This document shows, piece after piece, positions 27,695-38,476 of a stretch of 64,000 nucleotides of DNA (positions within the stretch are counted from its first letter, which is position 1; each line of letters begins with the position of its first letter). The position numbers and the translations under genes are program-made. Origin of the DNA: Deltaproteobacteria bacterium (GTDB lineage: Bacteria; Desulfobacterota; Binatia; HRBIN30; CADEER01); assembly GCA_029262455.1 (NCBI GenBank), contig JAJCZJ010000112.1, positions 62,001 to 126,000 of the forward strand. Direction: 5' to 3'. The notes under the pieces were generated by a model. That model did not search any database, had not been told where the DNA came from, and saw only the letters and a list, made by a program, of their open reading frames with translations.

Positions 27695-27764
27695 GACAGT
27701 CGGGCGTCTCATAAGAATTATTCATCTTGTTCTCGGAAGACAGGAGGTCGTGGAGCCGACTGTC
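27695..27764. other. long-range 9-bp inverted repeat, candidate structured RNA domain
   Basis: GACAGTCGG (27695-27703) pairs with CCGACTGTC (27756-27764). An AGGCG/CGCCT hairpin (27663-27667 / 27679-27683) lies just before it. Together with the two small hairpins at 27,884-27,912 this suggests a folded RNA of several hundred nucleotides. Confidence 0.4.
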
Positions 27765-27883
27765 CGACTCGTGGTCTTGTTGGATGAACCGCACGCCTCC
27801 AAGGTTCCCGCGCGATAACGAGGGAAGAGGGCTGGCGTAGTCAGGCTGCCTCCCGTGGGGCTCTCGCGCGCGTAACCCGGTGT

Positions 27884-27912
27884 GGGCGCCGAAGCGCCCT
27901 TGTCCCGAAGGG
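27884..27912 (+). other. two adjacent CGAA-loop hairpins
   Basis: GGGCGC-CGAA-GCGCCC (27884-27899) is a perfect 6-bp stem with a CGAA loop; CC-CGAA-GG (27904-27911) follows 4 nt later. Two like loops in a row are characteristic of structured non-coding RNA rather than coding sequence. Confidence 0.4.
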
Positions 27913-28182
27913 TCGCGCAGGCTGCTGGTAGAGCTAGCGAGTTCTGGCAGGCAGCTCGGGAGGGAATCGCAAAAGGACTTAAACCTTAGTTGGCTCCCGG
28001 TAGGGCAGCTTCGAGTGCAATCCTCTTTTCGCCAACTCCATACACCTGAGACGCCCGGCAGCCGCCTGCGGTGGCCAAAGTGCCTTGACTGCGCAGTAGC
28101 ACCCTTGCGGGCGACTGCTGCCCATCGAAGCCCGGATCAGGCCGACGGGCCGACAGCTCCGTATCGTTCCGGCCCTACTTGC

Positions 28183-29898
28183 TCAACGGGCTGCTAAGCG
28201 GCCGACCTTGCCCCGGGCCGTCTTCTTTGCCGTCTTGCGACGCTTTTTTGCACCGCTTTTCTTCGACCGCCGACGGTCTTTGAACAGCTTGTACTCGAAA
28301 CTGTCCACCAGAGCCTGCCAACTCGCTTCGATGACGTTCACCGAGACCCCGACCGTACCCCAGCGCTCGTGGGCGTCGCCGGATTCGATCAACACTCGGA
28401 CCTGCGCCGCGCTGCCCTGTTCGCCGCCGAGCACGCGCACCTTGTAGTCGCGAAGCTGCACTTCCTCGATCCCGGGGTAAAACCGCACCAGCCCTCGCCG
28501 CAGCGCTTTGTCCAGGGCGTTGACCGGCCCGTTCCCCTCGGCCGCCGTGTGTTCGACCTCTCCCCCTGGCCCAGCCAACATCACCGCCGCCCAAGCCGTC
28601 GCCGGGTCGTGTTCGAACGCCTCGTCTGACGCGATGGCAAAGCTACCGTCGCCCTCGAAGACGCGGCGCATGTATCCCTTTTCGTCGACGACTCGAAATT
28701 GCACCAAGTCGAAGAAGTGAGGCACCTCGCCAAGCACGCGCTGCATGCGCAACTCGAGTGAAGCTTCAGCTCCCTCAAACTGGTACCCTTTGTGCTCGAG
28801 TTCTTTGACTTCGTCGACGAGCTTGCGGACATGGGAATTGAGCCCGTCCAGATCGATGCCGAATTGCTTTGCCTTGTAGATCAAATTGGCCCGACCGGAG
28901 AGATCCGAGACCAACACTCTCTGCACATTGCCAACAATCGTCGGATCGATGTGCTCGTAGGTCAGAGCGTTGCGCTGCACCGCAGCGACGTGCACTCCGC
29001 CCTTGTGAGCGAAGGCGCTGCGGCCGACAAAGGGCTGGCGCTTGTTCGGCTCGATGTTGGCAAGCTCGTAGACGAACGTCGACAAGTCCTGCAACCGGCG
29101 CAGGTTCGCGTCCGACAAGACCTTCATTCCCATCTTGAGCTGAAGGTTTGCAATCACCGACACCAGATTGACGTTGCCGCAACGCTCACCGAAGCCGTTG
29201 ATCGTGCCCTGCACATGGCAGGCGCCGCGCTTGACCGCAGCCAGCGTGTTGGCAACGGCAAGATCCGAGTCGTTGTGACAATGAATTCCGATCGCAGCCC
29301 CCGTCGCCTCGACCGCCGCGTCTACACCTTCGGCGACCTCATCCGGCAAGCGACCGCCATTCGTCTCGCACAGGCACAGCAAATCGGCGCCGCCGTCTAC
29401 GGCAGCTGCCAAACATCGCAGCGCGTACTCGCGATTGTTGCGGAACCCATCGAAGAAATGCTCGGCATCGAAGATCACCTCATCGACGTGCTTCTTCAGG
29501 TAGCGAACCGTGTCGTGGATGAGATCGAGGTTTTCTTCGAGCGGAATGCGTAGGTCGTCGCGAACGTGCAAGTCCCAAGTCTTGCCAAAGATCGTTACTA
29601 CCGGCGTTCCCGTGCGCACCAACTTGGCGACATTGCGATCCTCGCTGGCGCGCGTGCCGGCACGGCGCGTCGAGCCAAACGCCGCGACCCGGATCGATTT
29701 CAGTTTGAGCCCCTGCACTTCCTTGAAGTAGGCCTCGTCACGCGGATTGGACCCAGGCCAGCCCCCTTCGACGTAGTGGACTCCCATGGAATCGAGCCGT
29801 TCCGTGATGCGCAGCTTGTCCTCGATCGTCAGGGCGATGTCTTCAGCCTGACAACCATCGCGCAACGTCGTGTCGTAGATCGTAACCATCCGGCTCAT
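28183..29898 (-). CDS. cimA: (R)-citramalate synthase
   Basis: Condenses pyruvate and acetyl-CoA to citramalate, a threonine-independent route to 2-oxobutyrate and isoleucine. Seen: [19 protein letters not shown], then [16 protein letters not shown] (the GGWPGSNP stretch marks CimA rather than LeuA), metal ligands in [12 protein letters not shown] and [12 protein letters not shown], and a C-terminal LeuA-type allosteric domain from about residue 400. The tail is very basic ([19 protein letters not shown]), unusual for the family. The ATG overlaps the lysC stop (ATGA) with GAGGAGG 6 nt upstream. Confidence 0.93.
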   Translation of the reverse strand: MSRMVTIYDTTLRDGCQAEDIALTIEDKLRITERLDSMGVHYVEGGWPGSNPRDEAYFKEVQGLKLKSIRVAAFGSTRRAGTRASEDRNVAKLVRTGTPVVTIFGKTWDLHVRDDLRIPLEENLDLIHDTVRYLKKHVDEVIFDAEHFFDGFRNNREYALRCLAAAVDGGADLLCLCETNGGRLPDEVAEGVDAAVEATGAAIGIHCHNDSDLAVANTLAAVKRGACHVQGTINGFGERCGNVNLVSVIANLQLKMGMKVLSDANLRRLQDLSTFVYELANIEPNKRQPFVGRSAFAHKGGVHVAAVQRNALTYEHIDPTIVGNVQRVLVSDLSGRANLIYKAKQFGIDLDGLNSHVRKLVDEVKELEHKGYQFEGAEASLELRMQRVLGEVPHFFDLVQFRVVDEKGYMRRVFEGDGSFAIASDEAFEHDPATAWAAVMLAGPGGEVEHTAAEGNGPVNALDKALRRGLVRFYPGIEEVQLRDYKVRVLGGEQGSAAQVRVLIESGDAHERWGTVGVSVNVIEASWQALVDSFEYKLFKDRRRSKKSGAKKRRKTAKKTARGKVGRLAAR

Positions 29899-31112
29899 AG
29901 AGCCTCCTCGACAAGCGCTCGATGCAGTACTCGAACCGCAAGCTCGCCGTACTTGGCCTCGAGCACGACAGAGATCTTGATCTCCGAAGTGGAGATCATC
30001 TGGATATTGATGCCTTCTGTTGCGAGTACGTCGAACATGCGAGCCGCGACACCTGCGTGACTCCGCATACCAAGACCCACAACCGAGACTTTGACGACGT
30101 TGGCGTCGGCCGTGACACCGCCCGCTCCGATCTCCTGGGCAACCGCTTCGAGCATCGGAAGTGCGCGCTCGTAGTCAGCCTGCGGCACCGTAAAGGTCAT
30201 GTCCGTATCACCCGCCTCGCTGGCGTTCTGAATGATCATGTCGACGACGATGCCGGCCGATGCCATTGGCCCAAGCAGTTTCGACGCTAAGCCCGGCTTG
30301 TCGGGCACTCCGCGCACGGTGATCTTTGCTTGATCGCGATCGAGGGCGACTCCGGATACCACGACGTCTTCCATTCCTTCTTCCTCCCGAACCACCCATG
30401 TGCCCGGCTCATCGCTAAAACTCGTGCGTACGCAAACCGGCACATCAAAGCGTTTGGCAGCCTCGACCGACCGGATCTGCAACACCTTGGCACCGAGACT
30501 CGCCAGCTCCAACATCTCGTCATAGGAAATGCGGTCGAGCTTGCGGGCCTCCGGACAGATCCGCGGATCGGTTGTGTACACACCGTCCACATCCGTCAGG
30601 ATCTCGCACGAATCGGCTTGCAGCGCTGCCGCCACTGCCACCGCCGACGTATCGCTACCGCCACGTCCGAGGGTCGTGATGTTGGCCTCCGGATCGACCC
30701 CCTGAAAGCCGGCGACGACCGCAACCTCTCCCGCATCAAGCGACTTTCGCAAGCCGGCCACATCGATATTGCGGATGCGGGCACGTCCGAAACAGCTGTC
30801 CGTATCGATGCGAATCTGATGTCCCAAAAACGAGCGAGCTCTGACGCCGCGGTGATTCAGCGCCACGGCCAAGAGTGATGCAGATACTTGCTCGCCCGTG
30901 GACAGCAGAACATCCATCTCCCGCAAAGTCGGTTGCGGCGCCAATTCCTTGGCGAGCCCGATCAGACGATTGGTCTCTCCCGACATGGCAGACACCACCG
31001 TCACAACCGCGGCCCCGGTAGCCCTGAGAGTTGAAACACGGTCTGCCACGGCTTGGATACGCTCGATCGAGCCTACTGAGGTACCCCCATATTTTTGAAC
31101 GACAGTCTTCAT
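29895..31112 (-). CDS. lysC: aspartate kinase
   Basis: Phosphorylates aspartate, opening lysine, threonine and methionine synthesis. Seen: [15 protein letters not shown] start, [30 protein letters not shown], and two C-terminal ACT domains (about residues 265-400) for feedback inhibition, with [18 protein letters not shown]. Length 405 is normal. It overlaps tsaE and cimA by 4 nt each. Co-transcription with cimA links aspartate-family and isoleucine synthesis. Confidence 0.95.
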   Translation of the reverse strand: MKTVVQKYGGTSVGSIERIQAVADRVSTLRATGAAVVTVVSAMSGETNRLIGLAKELAPQPTLREMDVLLSTGEQVSASLLAVALNHRGVRARSFLGHQIRIDTDSCFGRARIRNIDVAGLRKSLDAGEVAVVAGFQGVDPEANITTLGRGGSDTSAVAVAAALQADSCEILTDVDGVYTTDPRICPEARKLDRISYDEMLELASLGAKVLQIRSVEAAKRFDVPVCVRTSFSDEPGTWVVREEEGMEDVVVSGVALDRDQAKITVRGVPDKPGLASKLLGPMASAGIVVDMIIQNASEAGDTDMTFTVPQADYERALPMLEAVAQEIGAGGVTADANVVKVSVVGLGMRSHAGVAARMFDVLATEGINIQMISTSEIKISVVLEAKYGELAVRVLHRALVEEAL

Positions 31113-31591
31113 GACAGTTTCCGCAGCGCGGCAAGTACGGGATCATAGCCGACACCACAGGCCGCAACCACCAGGCTTCGGCTCTCCTTTGCCACGAACG
31201 TGAGTACGATCGAGAGGTAGTCGACCATCGGCTCGGCCAGACGCTCGTACCACTCAACAGCGGCGATGCCGTCGCCATAGAGATACTCACGTAGCTCCTC
31301 GATATCACCGGCGCCCTGGGCCTGACGAAAGAGGTCGATATGGTAAAGCGGCAGCCGTCCCCCCTCGTAAGGGAGAATCACCGGGAAGGACGGACTGCGG
31401 ACGATCCCATCTTCGATCTGCAATCCGGCCGCGATGCCCCGCACCAGGCAGGTCTTGCCCGCACCGAGATCACCGCGCAAACCAATCCGTTGGCCGCCGC
31501 GCAAGGCGCCGCCGATCGCCGCTCCGAAGCGCTCGGTGTCGTCCTCGCTCGCACTCGTCACTTCGACGACTTCAGTCTGTGAGCTGTTCAT
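31109..31591 (-). CDS. tsaE: tRNA threonylcarbamoyladenosine biosynthesis ATPase TsaE
   Basis: ATPase of the TsaBDE complex that makes t6A37, the substrate later methylthiolated by MtaB (also in this window). Seen: Walker [16 protein letters not shown], then [14 protein letters not shown] and YHIDLFRQ, with AAVEWYERL completing the family pattern. 160 residues, normal. It overlaps nnr by 20 bp and lysC by 4. Confidence 0.92.
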   Translation of the reverse strand: MNSSQTEVVEVTSASEDDTERFGAAIGGALRGGQRIGLRGDLGAGKTCLVRGIAAGLQIEDGIVRSPSFPVILPYEGGRLPLYHIDLFRQAQGAGDIEELREYLYGDGIAAVEWYERLAEPMVDYLSIVLTFVAKESRSLVVAACGVGYDPVLAALRKLS

Positions 31592-33176
31592 CGATACGCC
31601 GCATCGCCTCCGGCAGGAAGTCGATCACATCCGAAGCGATCAAACCGATCGTACCGCGGGCAGCTGCCAAATCTGCCGCGTAGCCGTGCAAATACACTCC
31701 CAGCCGCGCTGCCTCTTCCGCAGCCAACCCCTGCGCGAGCAGGGCACCAATCAAACCGGCGAGCACATCGCCCATGCCACCAGAGGCCATCCCCGGATTG
31801 CCACTCGAATTGATCCAGATCTGCCCGTCGGGAGCCGCCACGACTGTCCCCGCCCCTTTGAGGACGACGACGCACCGATGGTCGCTCGCAAACGCCCGGG
31901 CGATACCGACTCTGTCGGCTTGCACTTCGGCCGTACTCACGCCCGCGAGCCGACTCATCTCTCCTGGGTGCGGCGTAAGCACGACAGGGGCCACAGCGCG
32001 ACGCAACGGCGCCAATCTTCCAGCGACTACATTGAGAGCATCTGCGTCCAGCACCAAGGGCTTGTGACAGTAGCGCAGCAGCCATCCGACCGTCGCTCTG
32101 ACGCCCGGGCCCGTGCCGAGCCCCGGGCCGGCGGTGACGGCGGACCGTGTCTCGACCAGGGCCGACACACGGTCGGCCTCGAAGATCAATTCGCCTTTCC
32201 GGTCCGGCCATGGTTCGGTCATCGCCTCTGGCACCGCACTGGCGCAAACTGCGTTGACCGAGTGGGGACCGGCCATCGTCACGAGCCCAGCGCCGCCACG
32301 CAACCCGGCACGGGTCGCCAGAATCGCGGCTCCGGCCTTGCCGAGCGCACCCGCAATCACCGCCAAGTGACCGGCGCTGCCCTTGTGGGCTACCGGCGAC
32401 CGACGCGGCACCAAGTCCGTTACCGACTCACCTCGCAGCAGGGCTGCTCGCGGCGGATTCTCGAGCAACGCCTCACCATCAATCCCGATATCGACCACTG
32501 CCAGTGCACCACAGTGACCAATCCCCGGGTGCTGAACCTGCCCAAGCTTGGCAAATCCAAATGTCGCCGTCGCGTCGGCCTGCACCACGGCCCCCTCCGC
32601 CGCACCGGTGTCCGGATCCAGGCCGGAAGGAATATCCACTGCCAGCACTGGCGCACCACAACTGTTGATCATTTCGATCGCGTCGGCGTAGAGCCCGGTC
32701 ACTTCCGACCGCAATCCAGTACCCAGGAGCGCGTCGACGACGCACGCTGCGCGCTGCATCTCCGGCAACAACTTGGCGAGGGCGCCGCTATCCGCGATCT
32801 CGTGCACCGCCCCGCGACTACGTCGATAAGCTCGCAGATTGCGCAGCGCATCGCCGCGCAAGTCAGCCGCGGAAGCCAACAGCGCCACGACAGTCCGCAC
32901 GCCGCGGCGCTGCAGCAGGCGTGCGATCACCAACCCATCGCCCCCGTTGTTGCCTTTGCCGGCGATCACGACAACCCGCGCACGCGGCGCCAGGATATGG
33001 GGGAAAACGGAGCACAACATCTCACACGCGCCGGCGCCGGCGCGTTCCATCAAGACGTGACCAGGAGTCCCCAACTCAATCGTGCGCTGATCGAGGGTGC
33101 GCATCTGTGCAGACGAGACGAGCGGCAAACTCCCCTCATCGAGCACGACTTGTGGCTCAGCGGAGACCCGCCCCAT
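31572..33176 (-). CDS. nnr: bifunctional NAD(P)H-hydrate epimerase / ADP-dependent dehydratase
   Basis: Repairs hydrated NAD(P)H. The N-terminal YjeF/NnrE epimerase domain shows VVVIAGKGNNGGDGLVIARLL and DALLGTGL (about residues 55-140). The C-terminal ribokinase-like NnrD dehydratase shows AHKGSAGHLAVIAGALGKAG, VLTPHPGEMSRL and NPGMASGGMGDVLAGLIGAL. The ATG at 33176 (534 residues) is chosen since the 122 codons upstream in frame lie within glmM. Confidence 0.93.
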   Translation of the reverse strand: MGRVSAEPQVVLDEGSLPLVSSAQMRTLDQRTIELGTPGHVLMERAGAGACEMLCSVFPHILAPRARVVVIAGKGNNGGDGLVIARLLQRRGVRTVVALLASAADLRGDALRNLRAYRRSRGAVHEIADSGALAKLLPEMQRAACVVDALLGTGLRSEVTGLYADAIEMINSCGAPVLAVDIPSGLDPDTGAAEGAVVQADATATFGFAKLGQVQHPGIGHCGALAVVDIGIDGEALLENPPRAALLRGESVTDLVPRRSPVAHKGSAGHLAVIAGALGKAGAAILATRAGLRGGAGLVTMAGPHSVNAVCASAVPEAMTEPWPDRKGELIFEADRVSALVETRSAVTAGPGLGTGPGVRATVGWLLRYCHKPLVLDADALNVVAGRLAPLRRAVAPVVLTPHPGEMSRLAGVSTAEVQADRVGIARAFASDHRCVVVLKGAGTVVAAPDGQIWINSSGNPGMASGGMGDVLAGLIGALLAQGLAAEEAARLGVYLHGYAADLAAARGTIGLIASDVIDFLPEAMRRIDEQLTD

Positions 33177-33193
33177 CGCCCTAGCCGATCGAC

Positions 33194-34555
33194 TCAGGCG
33201 AGCTCGGTACGAACCCGGTCGGCAATATCGTTCACCAGACGGTCTACCACCGTCGGTTGATCGCCCTCGACCATGACTCGAACCAGAGGCTCTGTGCCGG
33301 AATAGCGAACCAGCACACGACCACGGTCGCCGAGCTCGCGGTTCGCCTCGGCGATACCATCCGTGATCGCCGGGATGCCCTCGATCTCCCTGCGCTCCCG
33401 CACTTTGATGTTGACCAGTTGCTGCGGGAAGCGCTGCATGACCGAGCGAAGCTCGGACAACGGCTTGCCACTCTCGACGATCAACGCCAGGACCCGCAGT
33501 GCCGTCAGCAGTCCATCCCCCGTCGTACTTTGGTCGAGACACACCACGTGCCCAGATTGCTCACCACCGAGGATATAGCCTCCACGCCGCATCTCCTCGA
33601 CGACGTAGCGATCGCCTACGCCAACGCGGATCAGGCCGATACCCTTCTCGCGCAGTGCGACCTCGAGCCCAACGTTGCTCATCACCGTTGCCACGATCGC
33701 GTTGTTGGAAAGAGCCCCTTGGTCCGACAAGGCAAAGGCGAGGATCGCCAACAGCTCGTCTCCGTCGACGACCGCACCGAGCTCGTCGATAAAAATCACG
33801 CGGTCGCCATCGCCGTCGATCGCAATCCCGACATTGGCGCCCTCGGCGCGCACTCGCTCACCCAACTTTTCCGGATGCAGCGCCCCGCAGCCTTCGTTGA
33901 TGTTCTCCCCGTTTGGCTCCACACCCAGCGAGACCACATCGGCCCCAAGCTCGTAGAAGACCTCAGGACCCACCCGATAACCGGCTCCATTGGCGCAATC
34001 GACAACAACCTTGAGACCGTCCAGGCTCAGCTCTCTCGGAAAGGTACTCTTCAAGAATACGTTGTACCGGCCCGTCGCATCGTCGATCCTGTGGGCCTTG
34101 CCCACCGCAGTGGCCGTCGGACGCAAGTGCGAAATCTCATCCTTGCTGAGCAAGCGCTCGATTTCTCGCTCGGTCTGATCCGGTAGCTTGAAGCCGGTGC
34201 TATCGAAGAACTTGATGCCGTTGTCTTGAAACGGATTGTGGGATGCCGAGATCACGACGCCAGCATCCGCACGCATGCTCCGGGTGAGGAACGCAATCCC
34301 CGGTGTCGGCAACGGGCCAACCAACAAGACATCGACACCCATCGAACAGATGCCCGAGGTCAGCGCACTCTCGAGCATGTAGCCGGATAAGCGCGTATCC
34401 TTACCGATGATGATCTTGTGTCGGCGCGGGTCCGATTTGACAACGTGCGCAATCGCCCGCCCCAATCCGAGAATCGTCTCCGACGTCATCGGCTCGATGT
34501 TCGCTGTTCCTCGAACTCCGTCCGTGCCGAATAATCGTCGAATCTCACCCCGCAT
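33194..34555 (-). CDS. glmM: phosphoglucosamine mutase
   Basis: Converts glucosamine-6-phosphate to glucosamine-1-phosphate for UDP-GlcNAc and the cell wall. Seen: [19 protein letters not shown], the phosphoserine loop [19 protein letters not shown], the metal loop [20 protein letters not shown], and the phosphate-binding [12 protein letters not shown]. 453 residues, normal. It overlaps ybbR by 11 bp; the cdaA-ybbR(cdaR)-glmM order is the widely conserved c-di-AMP module. Confidence 0.97.
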   Translation of the reverse strand: MRGEIRRLFGTDGVRGTANIEPMTSETILGLGRAIAHVVKSDPRRHKIIIGKDTRLSGYMLESALTSGICSMGVDVLLVGPLPTPGIAFLTRSMRADAGVVISASHNPFQDNGIKFFDSTGFKLPDQTEREIERLLSKDEISHLRPTATAVGKAHRIDDATGRYNVFLKSTFPRELSLDGLKVVVDCANGAGYRVGPEVFYELGADVVSLGVEPNGENINEGCGALHPEKLGERVRAEGANVGIAIDGDGDRVIFIDELGAVVDGDELLAILAFALSDQGALSNNAIVATVMSNVGLEVALREKGIGLIRVGVGDRYVVEEMRRGGYILGGEQSGHVVCLDQSTTGDGLLTALRVLALIVESGKPLSELRSVMQRFPQQLVNIKVRERREIEGIPAITDGIAEANRELGDRGRVLVRYSGTEPLVRVMVEGDQPTVVDRLVNDIADRVRTELA

Positions 34556-35615
34556 TGTCTCGATCCCTACTACTTAGAACCTCTTCACTGACCCTCGCGT
34601 CAGCTTGGGGCGTGAGCGGGGTCCCCTGCGTTGTCGGTACGCCAGTCGCCATCGCACTGGGCGTCGGGGTTGGGGCCATCTCTTCGATCGTCACTTTCAC
34701 TTCCGCAAGTTCTCCGACCAGCTCGATCCCAGCCGGTAGTGAGGCCTGCGGGTGTACTCGATGGACGCCGACCGCAAGCTCCTTCGCATCCACATAGACC
34801 GCGCCATTCGGCAGCTCAAGAACTTTGACCTTGCTGCGGGCGCCGCTGACTTGAAGCTCGATCTCCGAAGGCTTTACGTTGGCTTGTCCCGACGCATTGC
34901 GCACGATCACGGCGACCTTGCCCAACTTGCGCTTGTCGACCGGCTCGGCAAGGAGAATCTCGACATTGACGGTCGGCGCCGAGACGGTGAGGAACTCGGC
35001 CTCGAGATCCAGAGCTGCCTCGACACGAAGTCGACCCGGTTTGGCCTCACTCAGGTCTACAGCCTGCGTCTTGGCCACAGCGATTTCGCGTACGATTCGA
35101 CCAGGACCGCTGATATCGACTTGATCGGGACTCACTCGGCTCTCGGCAATGCTCAGGTCGCCTGCCGGCCGTCCGTCCATGACGATCTGCACCGGCACCC
35201 GTTTGCGCTCAACCTTGGCAAACTCGAGGGTAATCTCAGAAGGCGTCATCCGCATCGCAGAGACCCCTCGAGGCAGTTCTAATCGGTTCGCCCGGAGTCG
35301 AATTGTCGTAGCGCCAGGGCGGACGCGCCGCAAATCGAGATTGATGGTTAAAGGCTCATTCTCAATCCGACTCAGGAGGGTACTCGGTCCGCTGACCTTG
35401 AGAGCGACTTCCTCAATCCGGGGGCTCACCAACATCAATTCAGTCGGTTCATTGTCATAGCGTAGGGCAACCGGGAACTCGGCTTCACTATCGCGCTCAG
35501 CCGCGTTCACGAAAAACCACAACCCCGCGGCGATCACCACCGCCAAGAGTTTGAGCAAGACATTGTGCAAAAAGAGTCCGCGCAACACCTCGCCAAGCTG
35601 TCTCAACCCACCCAA
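34545..35615 (-). CDS. YbbR/CdaR-domain protein, likely regulator of CdaA
   Basis: One N-terminal transmembrane helix ([20 protein letters not shown]), then three to four YbbR beta domains on the outer side. Recurring patterns are [31 protein letters not shown] and [10 protein letters not shown]. The C terminus is a Pro/Thr-rich tail ([15 protein letters not shown]). In Firmicutes the equivalent CdaR binds CdaA in the membrane and tunes its activity; the same operon position here (10 bp after cdaA) supports that role. Confidence 0.88.
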   Translation of the reverse strand: MGGLRQLGEVLRGLFLHNVLLKLLAVVIAAGLWFFVNAAERDSEAEFPVALRYDNEPTELMLVSPRIEEVALKVSGPSTLLSRIENEPLTINLDLRRVRPGATTIRLRANRLELPRGVSAMRMTPSEITLEFAKVERKRVPVQIVMDGRPAGDLSIAESRVSPDQVDISGPGRIVREIAVAKTQAVDLSEAKPGRLRVEAALDLEAEFLTVSAPTVNVEILLAEPVDKRKLGKVAVIVRNASGQANVKPSEIELQVSGARSKVKVLELPNGAVYVDAKELAVGVHRVHPQASLPAGIELVGELAEVKVTIEEMAPTPTPSAMATGVPTTQGTPLTPQADARVSEEVLSSRDRDNAG

Positions 35616-35625
35616 CGGCCTCTCC

Positions 35626-36372
35626 TCAAACCAACCATTGCTCGAGCTTCTCGCGCAAATTCGCTGCGTCGAGATCTCGCGTCAACCGTCCATCACGCAC
35701 GAGGGAAATGCGACCATCCTCCTCTGAAACCACGACCACCACAGCGTCCGTCTCTTCGGTCAGCCCGATCGCCGCCCGATGCCGCGTCCCCAGCGCTTTG
35801 CTGACATTCGGGTTCGTCGTCAGCGGTAAGAAGCATCCAGCTGCTGCGATACGGCGCTCGCAGATGATCAAGGCCCCGTCGTGCATCGGCGAGTTCGTAA
35901 AGAACACACTGACGATCAGCTCTCGACTGATCTCTGCGTCTAGCGTCGTCCCGCCTTCGATGTACTCATTGAGTCCAACATCGCGCTGGATCGCAACCAA
36001 ACCACCGATATGCTTGGTCGCCAACGTCACTGCCGCCCGCACCACCGCTTCGATGTCGGCCCGCTGCAATCCCGGATTTCCACCAAAGAACGGTCCCGTA
36101 CCAACCTGGGTGAGGGCCCGGCGGATGTCATTCTGAAAGATCACGACGATCAACAACAAGATCGAAGAGAGAAAATTGTCGAGCAGCCAATTGACGGTAT
36201 AGAGGTCAAAAAACTGCGAAACCAAGTAGATGAGAAAAAGGATCCCAAGACCGAGCAGCATCCGCGCCGCACGCGTTCCCCGGATCAGGTCGAGAGTCTG
36301 GTAGACGAGGAACGCGATGACGCCAATGTCGACGGCATCCACGAGCCGGAAGTTGGCTAATAGCTCCTGCAC
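35626..36372 (-). CDS. cdaA: diadenylate cyclase CdaA
   Basis: Makes the second messenger c-di-AMP from two ATP. Three N-terminal transmembrane helices (IGVIAFLVYQTLDLI, MLLGLGILFLIYLVSQFF, LSSILLLIVVIFQND) precede the DAC domain, whose catalytic motifs are complete: DGALIICERRI and GTRHRAAIGL. Length 248. The start is a GTG (VQELLANFRL) whose ribosome binding site GAGG lies in the arm of a perfect hairpin. Upstream neighbour is ftsH, 125 bp away, with no folP between. Confidence 0.94.
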   Translation of the reverse strand: MQELLANFRLVDAVDIGVIAFLVYQTLDLIRGTRAARMLLGLGILFLIYLVSQFFDLYTVNWLLDNFLSSILLLIVVIFQNDIRRALTQVGTGPFFGGNPGLQRADIEAVVRAAVTLATKHIGGLVAIQRDVGLNEYIEGGTTLDAEISRELIVSVFFTNSPMHDGALIICERRIAAAGCFLPLTTNPNVSKALGTRHRAAIGLTEETDAVVVVVSEEDGRISLVRDGRLTRDLDAANLREKLEQWLV

Positions 36373-36394
36373 GCCGACCTCTCAGAGGTCGGCG
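36372..36394 (-). promoter_or_regulatory. perfect hairpin masking the cdaA ribosome binding site and start
   Basis: The minus-strand RNA reads CGCCGACCUC-UGA-GAGGUCGGCG: a perfect 10-bp stem with a 3-nt loop. The 3' arm contains the only plausible Shine-Dalgarno (GAGG, 5 nt from the start), and its last G is the first base of the GUG start codon. When folded, initiation should be blocked. This points to translational control of c-di-AMP synthesis, or less likely to a transcript 3' end after ftsH. Confidence 0.7.
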
Positions 36395-36497
36395 CCCGCA
36401 TACCGAAACCGGCGGCGGGCCGTTGGGGAACAGTTGTGAGATGAAGCGCAGACCGGATCAGGCCACTGCCTGTTCACCCGTCCGCGAAGCATCGCGA

Positions 36498-38339
36498 TCA
36501 CGCGCTTGAGTCGGCGCCGGCCGCGCTGAGCGTCCCGCCTCCACCCGATTCTCGATACTGCCGAATGAGGTCTTCGATCGCGGTACTGTCGAGAGACTCG
36601 CGTTCCAGGAGCTGCTCAGCCATTTTGTGCAACAGTCCCATATTGTCCCCGAGCAGCTTGAGCGCCTTGGCGTAAGACGTCTTCAGAATGTCCCGCACTT
36701 CCGTATCGATCTCGACTGCCGTGCTGTCCGAGTAGTCCTGCACCTGGCCAAAATCGCGACCGAGAAAGACTTCTTCGTCTTTCTTGCCGAACGTGACCGG
36801 ACCGAGCTTGTCGCTCATGCCCCATTCGCAGATCATGCGACGCGAAAGATCCGTCGCTTTCTGCAGGTCATCACCCGCTCCCGTCGTGGTTTCGCCCAGC
36901 ACCAGCTCTTCTGCAGCGCGTCCCCCGAGCAACATCGTGATGCGGCTGAGGATGTACTTCTTCGACCAGGTGTGACGCTCGTCGAGAGGCAGCTGCATCG
37001 TCACGCCGAGCGCCATGCCGCGCGGAATGATCGTCACCTTGTGGACCGGATCAGACCCCGGAGTCAGCTTCGCCACCAGCGCGTGTCCAGACTCGTGGTA
37101 GGCCGTGTTGCGACGCTCGTCCATGCTGATGACCATGCTCTTGCGCTCGGAGCCCATCATCACCTTGTCCTTGGCGACCTCGAAGTCCTCCATCGCGACC
37201 TGATCTTTGCTCATCCGAGCCGCCAACAACGCGGCCTCGTTGACCAGGTTCTCCAAATCGGCACCGGCAAATCCCGGCGTTCCGCGCGCCAAAACAGCAA
37301 TGTCGACATCGTCTCCGAGAGGTAACCGCCGAGTGTGGACCCGCAAGATCCCTTCGCGGCCCTTTACGTCAGGACGTGGAACCACCACACGGCGATCAAA
37401 TCGCCCGGGCCGCAGCAACGCCGGATCCAGCACGTCTGGGCGGTTGGTCGCGGCGATCAGGATGACTCCTTCGTTCGCCTCGAAGCCGTCCATCTCGACG
37501 AGCAGCTGATTCAAAGTCTGTTCGCGCTCGTCGTGACCACCACCGAGGCCTGCACCCCGATGACGTCCAACTGCGTCGATTTCGTCTATGAAAATGATGC
37601 ACGGAGCGTTCTTTTTACCCTGGATAAAGAGATCGCGAACGCGTGAGGCACCAACACCGACGAACATCTCGACGAAGTCCGACCCACTGATCGAGAAGAA
37701 CGGCACGCCAGCTTCGCCAGCAATCGCCCGAGCCAGCAGGGTCTTTCCGGTCCCCGGAGGACCAACCAATAAGACGCCCTTGGGGATCCGACCACCGAGT
37801 TTCGTAAACTTCTTCGGGTCCTTGAGGAAGGCGATGATTTCCTCGAGCTCGTCTTTGGCTTCGTCGATCCCAGCGACATCGCTAAACGTCACCTTTGTCG
37901 TATTCTCATTGAGGAGCTTGGCTCGGCTCTTGCCAAAAGACATCGCCTTGCCGCCACCGACCTGCATTTGGCGCATGAAGAAGATCCACACACCAATGAG
38001 CAACAGGATCGGGAACCACTGCACCAGGACCACGTAATAAATCGGATCGCCAGCCTCGGGCTTCGCCGTCACCGTGACCTTCGAAGTCTGCAAGAGCTTG
38101 CTGACCTCAGCGTCTTCCGGAGCGAAGCTCTTGAATTCGTCACCAGCCAGGTACTTCCCGGTGATGACCTGCCCCTCCAGGGTCACTTCGGTGACCTCAC
38201 CGGACTCCACCGCAGCGAGGAACTCGCTGAATGGGACATCAGGCGGCTTGGTCTGCTGCTTGTTCAACAGGTTGACCAAGAGAACAAACATCAAGGCCAA
38301 TACGAGCCAGAGTGCAACGCTTCGCGACAATTGATTCAC
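36498..38339 (-). CDS. ftsH: ATP-dependent zinc metalloprotease FtsH
   Basis: Membrane-anchored AAA+ protease for quality control and regulator turnover. Seen: two N-terminal transmembrane helices flanking a periplasmic domain, Walker [20 protein letters not shown], the pore motif near [17 protein letters not shown], Walker [14 protein letters not shown], the SRH arginines in [11 protein letters not shown], and the zinc site [11 protein letters not shown]. 613 residues, normal. Initiates at GTG (38339) behind GAGGGAG. Confidence 0.97.
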   Translation of the reverse strand: MNQLSRSVALWLVLALMFVLLVNLLNKQQTKPPDVPFSEFLAAVESGEVTEVTLEGQVITGKYLAGDEFKSFAPEDAEVSKLLQTSKVTVTAKPEAGDPIYYVVLVQWFPILLLIGVWIFFMRQMQVGGGKAMSFGKSRAKLLNENTTKVTFSDVAGIDEAKDELEEIIAFLKDPKKFTKLGGRIPKGVLLVGPPGTGKTLLARAIAGEAGVPFFSISGSDFVEMFVGVGASRVRDLFIQGKKNAPCIIFIDEIDAVGRHRGAGLGGGHDEREQTLNQLLVEMDGFEANEGVILIAATNRPDVLDPALLRPGRFDRRVVVPRPDVKGREGILRVHTRRLPLGDDVDIAVLARGTPGFAGADLENLVNEAALLAARMSKDQVAMEDFEVAKDKVMMGSERKSMVISMDERRNTAYHESGHALVAKLTPGSDPVHKVTIIPRGMALGVTMQLPLDERHTWSKKYILSRITMLLGGRAAEELVLGETTTGAGDDLQKATDLSRRMICEWGMSDKLGPVTFGKKDEEVFLGRDFGQVQDYSDSTAVEIDTEVRDILKTSYAKALKLLGDNMGLLHKMAEQLLERESLDSTAIEDLIRQYRESGGGGTLSAAGADSSA

Positions 38340-38369
38340 GACTCCCTCAAAGAGTGATGGTACCGATCA

Positions 38370-38398
38370 AAGATATCATGGGTCCATATGTCCGGCAA
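38370..38398 (-). promoter_or_regulatory. sigma-70-like promoter of ftsH
   Basis: On the minus strand TTGCCG (38393-38398) and TATCTT (38370-38375) are separated by exactly 17 nt. The predicted transcription start near 38,362 leaves a ~24-nt leader before the ftsH GTG. This would let ftsH-cdaA and downstream genes be expressed separately from tilS. Confidence 0.5.
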
Positions 38399-38476
38399 CG
38401 GCAGTATCGGGCAACAAAATAGTCCCCATCCGGCCTGCGCCTTTCACCATACTCGGCCAACCTGGCCCCTAAAAGC

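Larger units (their letters stand above)
27304..28182. other. 0.88-kb non-coding region between toxin operon and cimA
   Basis: No convincing ORF on either strand. Two parts. 27,304-27,560 is relatively AT-rich with perfect palindromes and is the leader/promoter region of the toxin operon. 27,560-28,180 is GC-rich with several strong inverted repeats. It was compared by eye with RNase P, tmRNA, 4.5S and 6S RNA signatures and none was found, so any RNA here is unassigned. Confidence 0.6.

Noticed and set aside
27560-28182. RNase P RNA, tmRNA, 4.5S or 6S RNA
   Set aside because: Searched by eye for the conserved GAGGAAAGTCC, tmRNA tRNA-like ends and SRP core; none is present on either strand.
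27880-28197. 105-codon plus-strand ORF in the non-coding region
   Set aside because: No ribosome binding site or family similarity; it overlaps strong hairpins and ends antisense to cimA.
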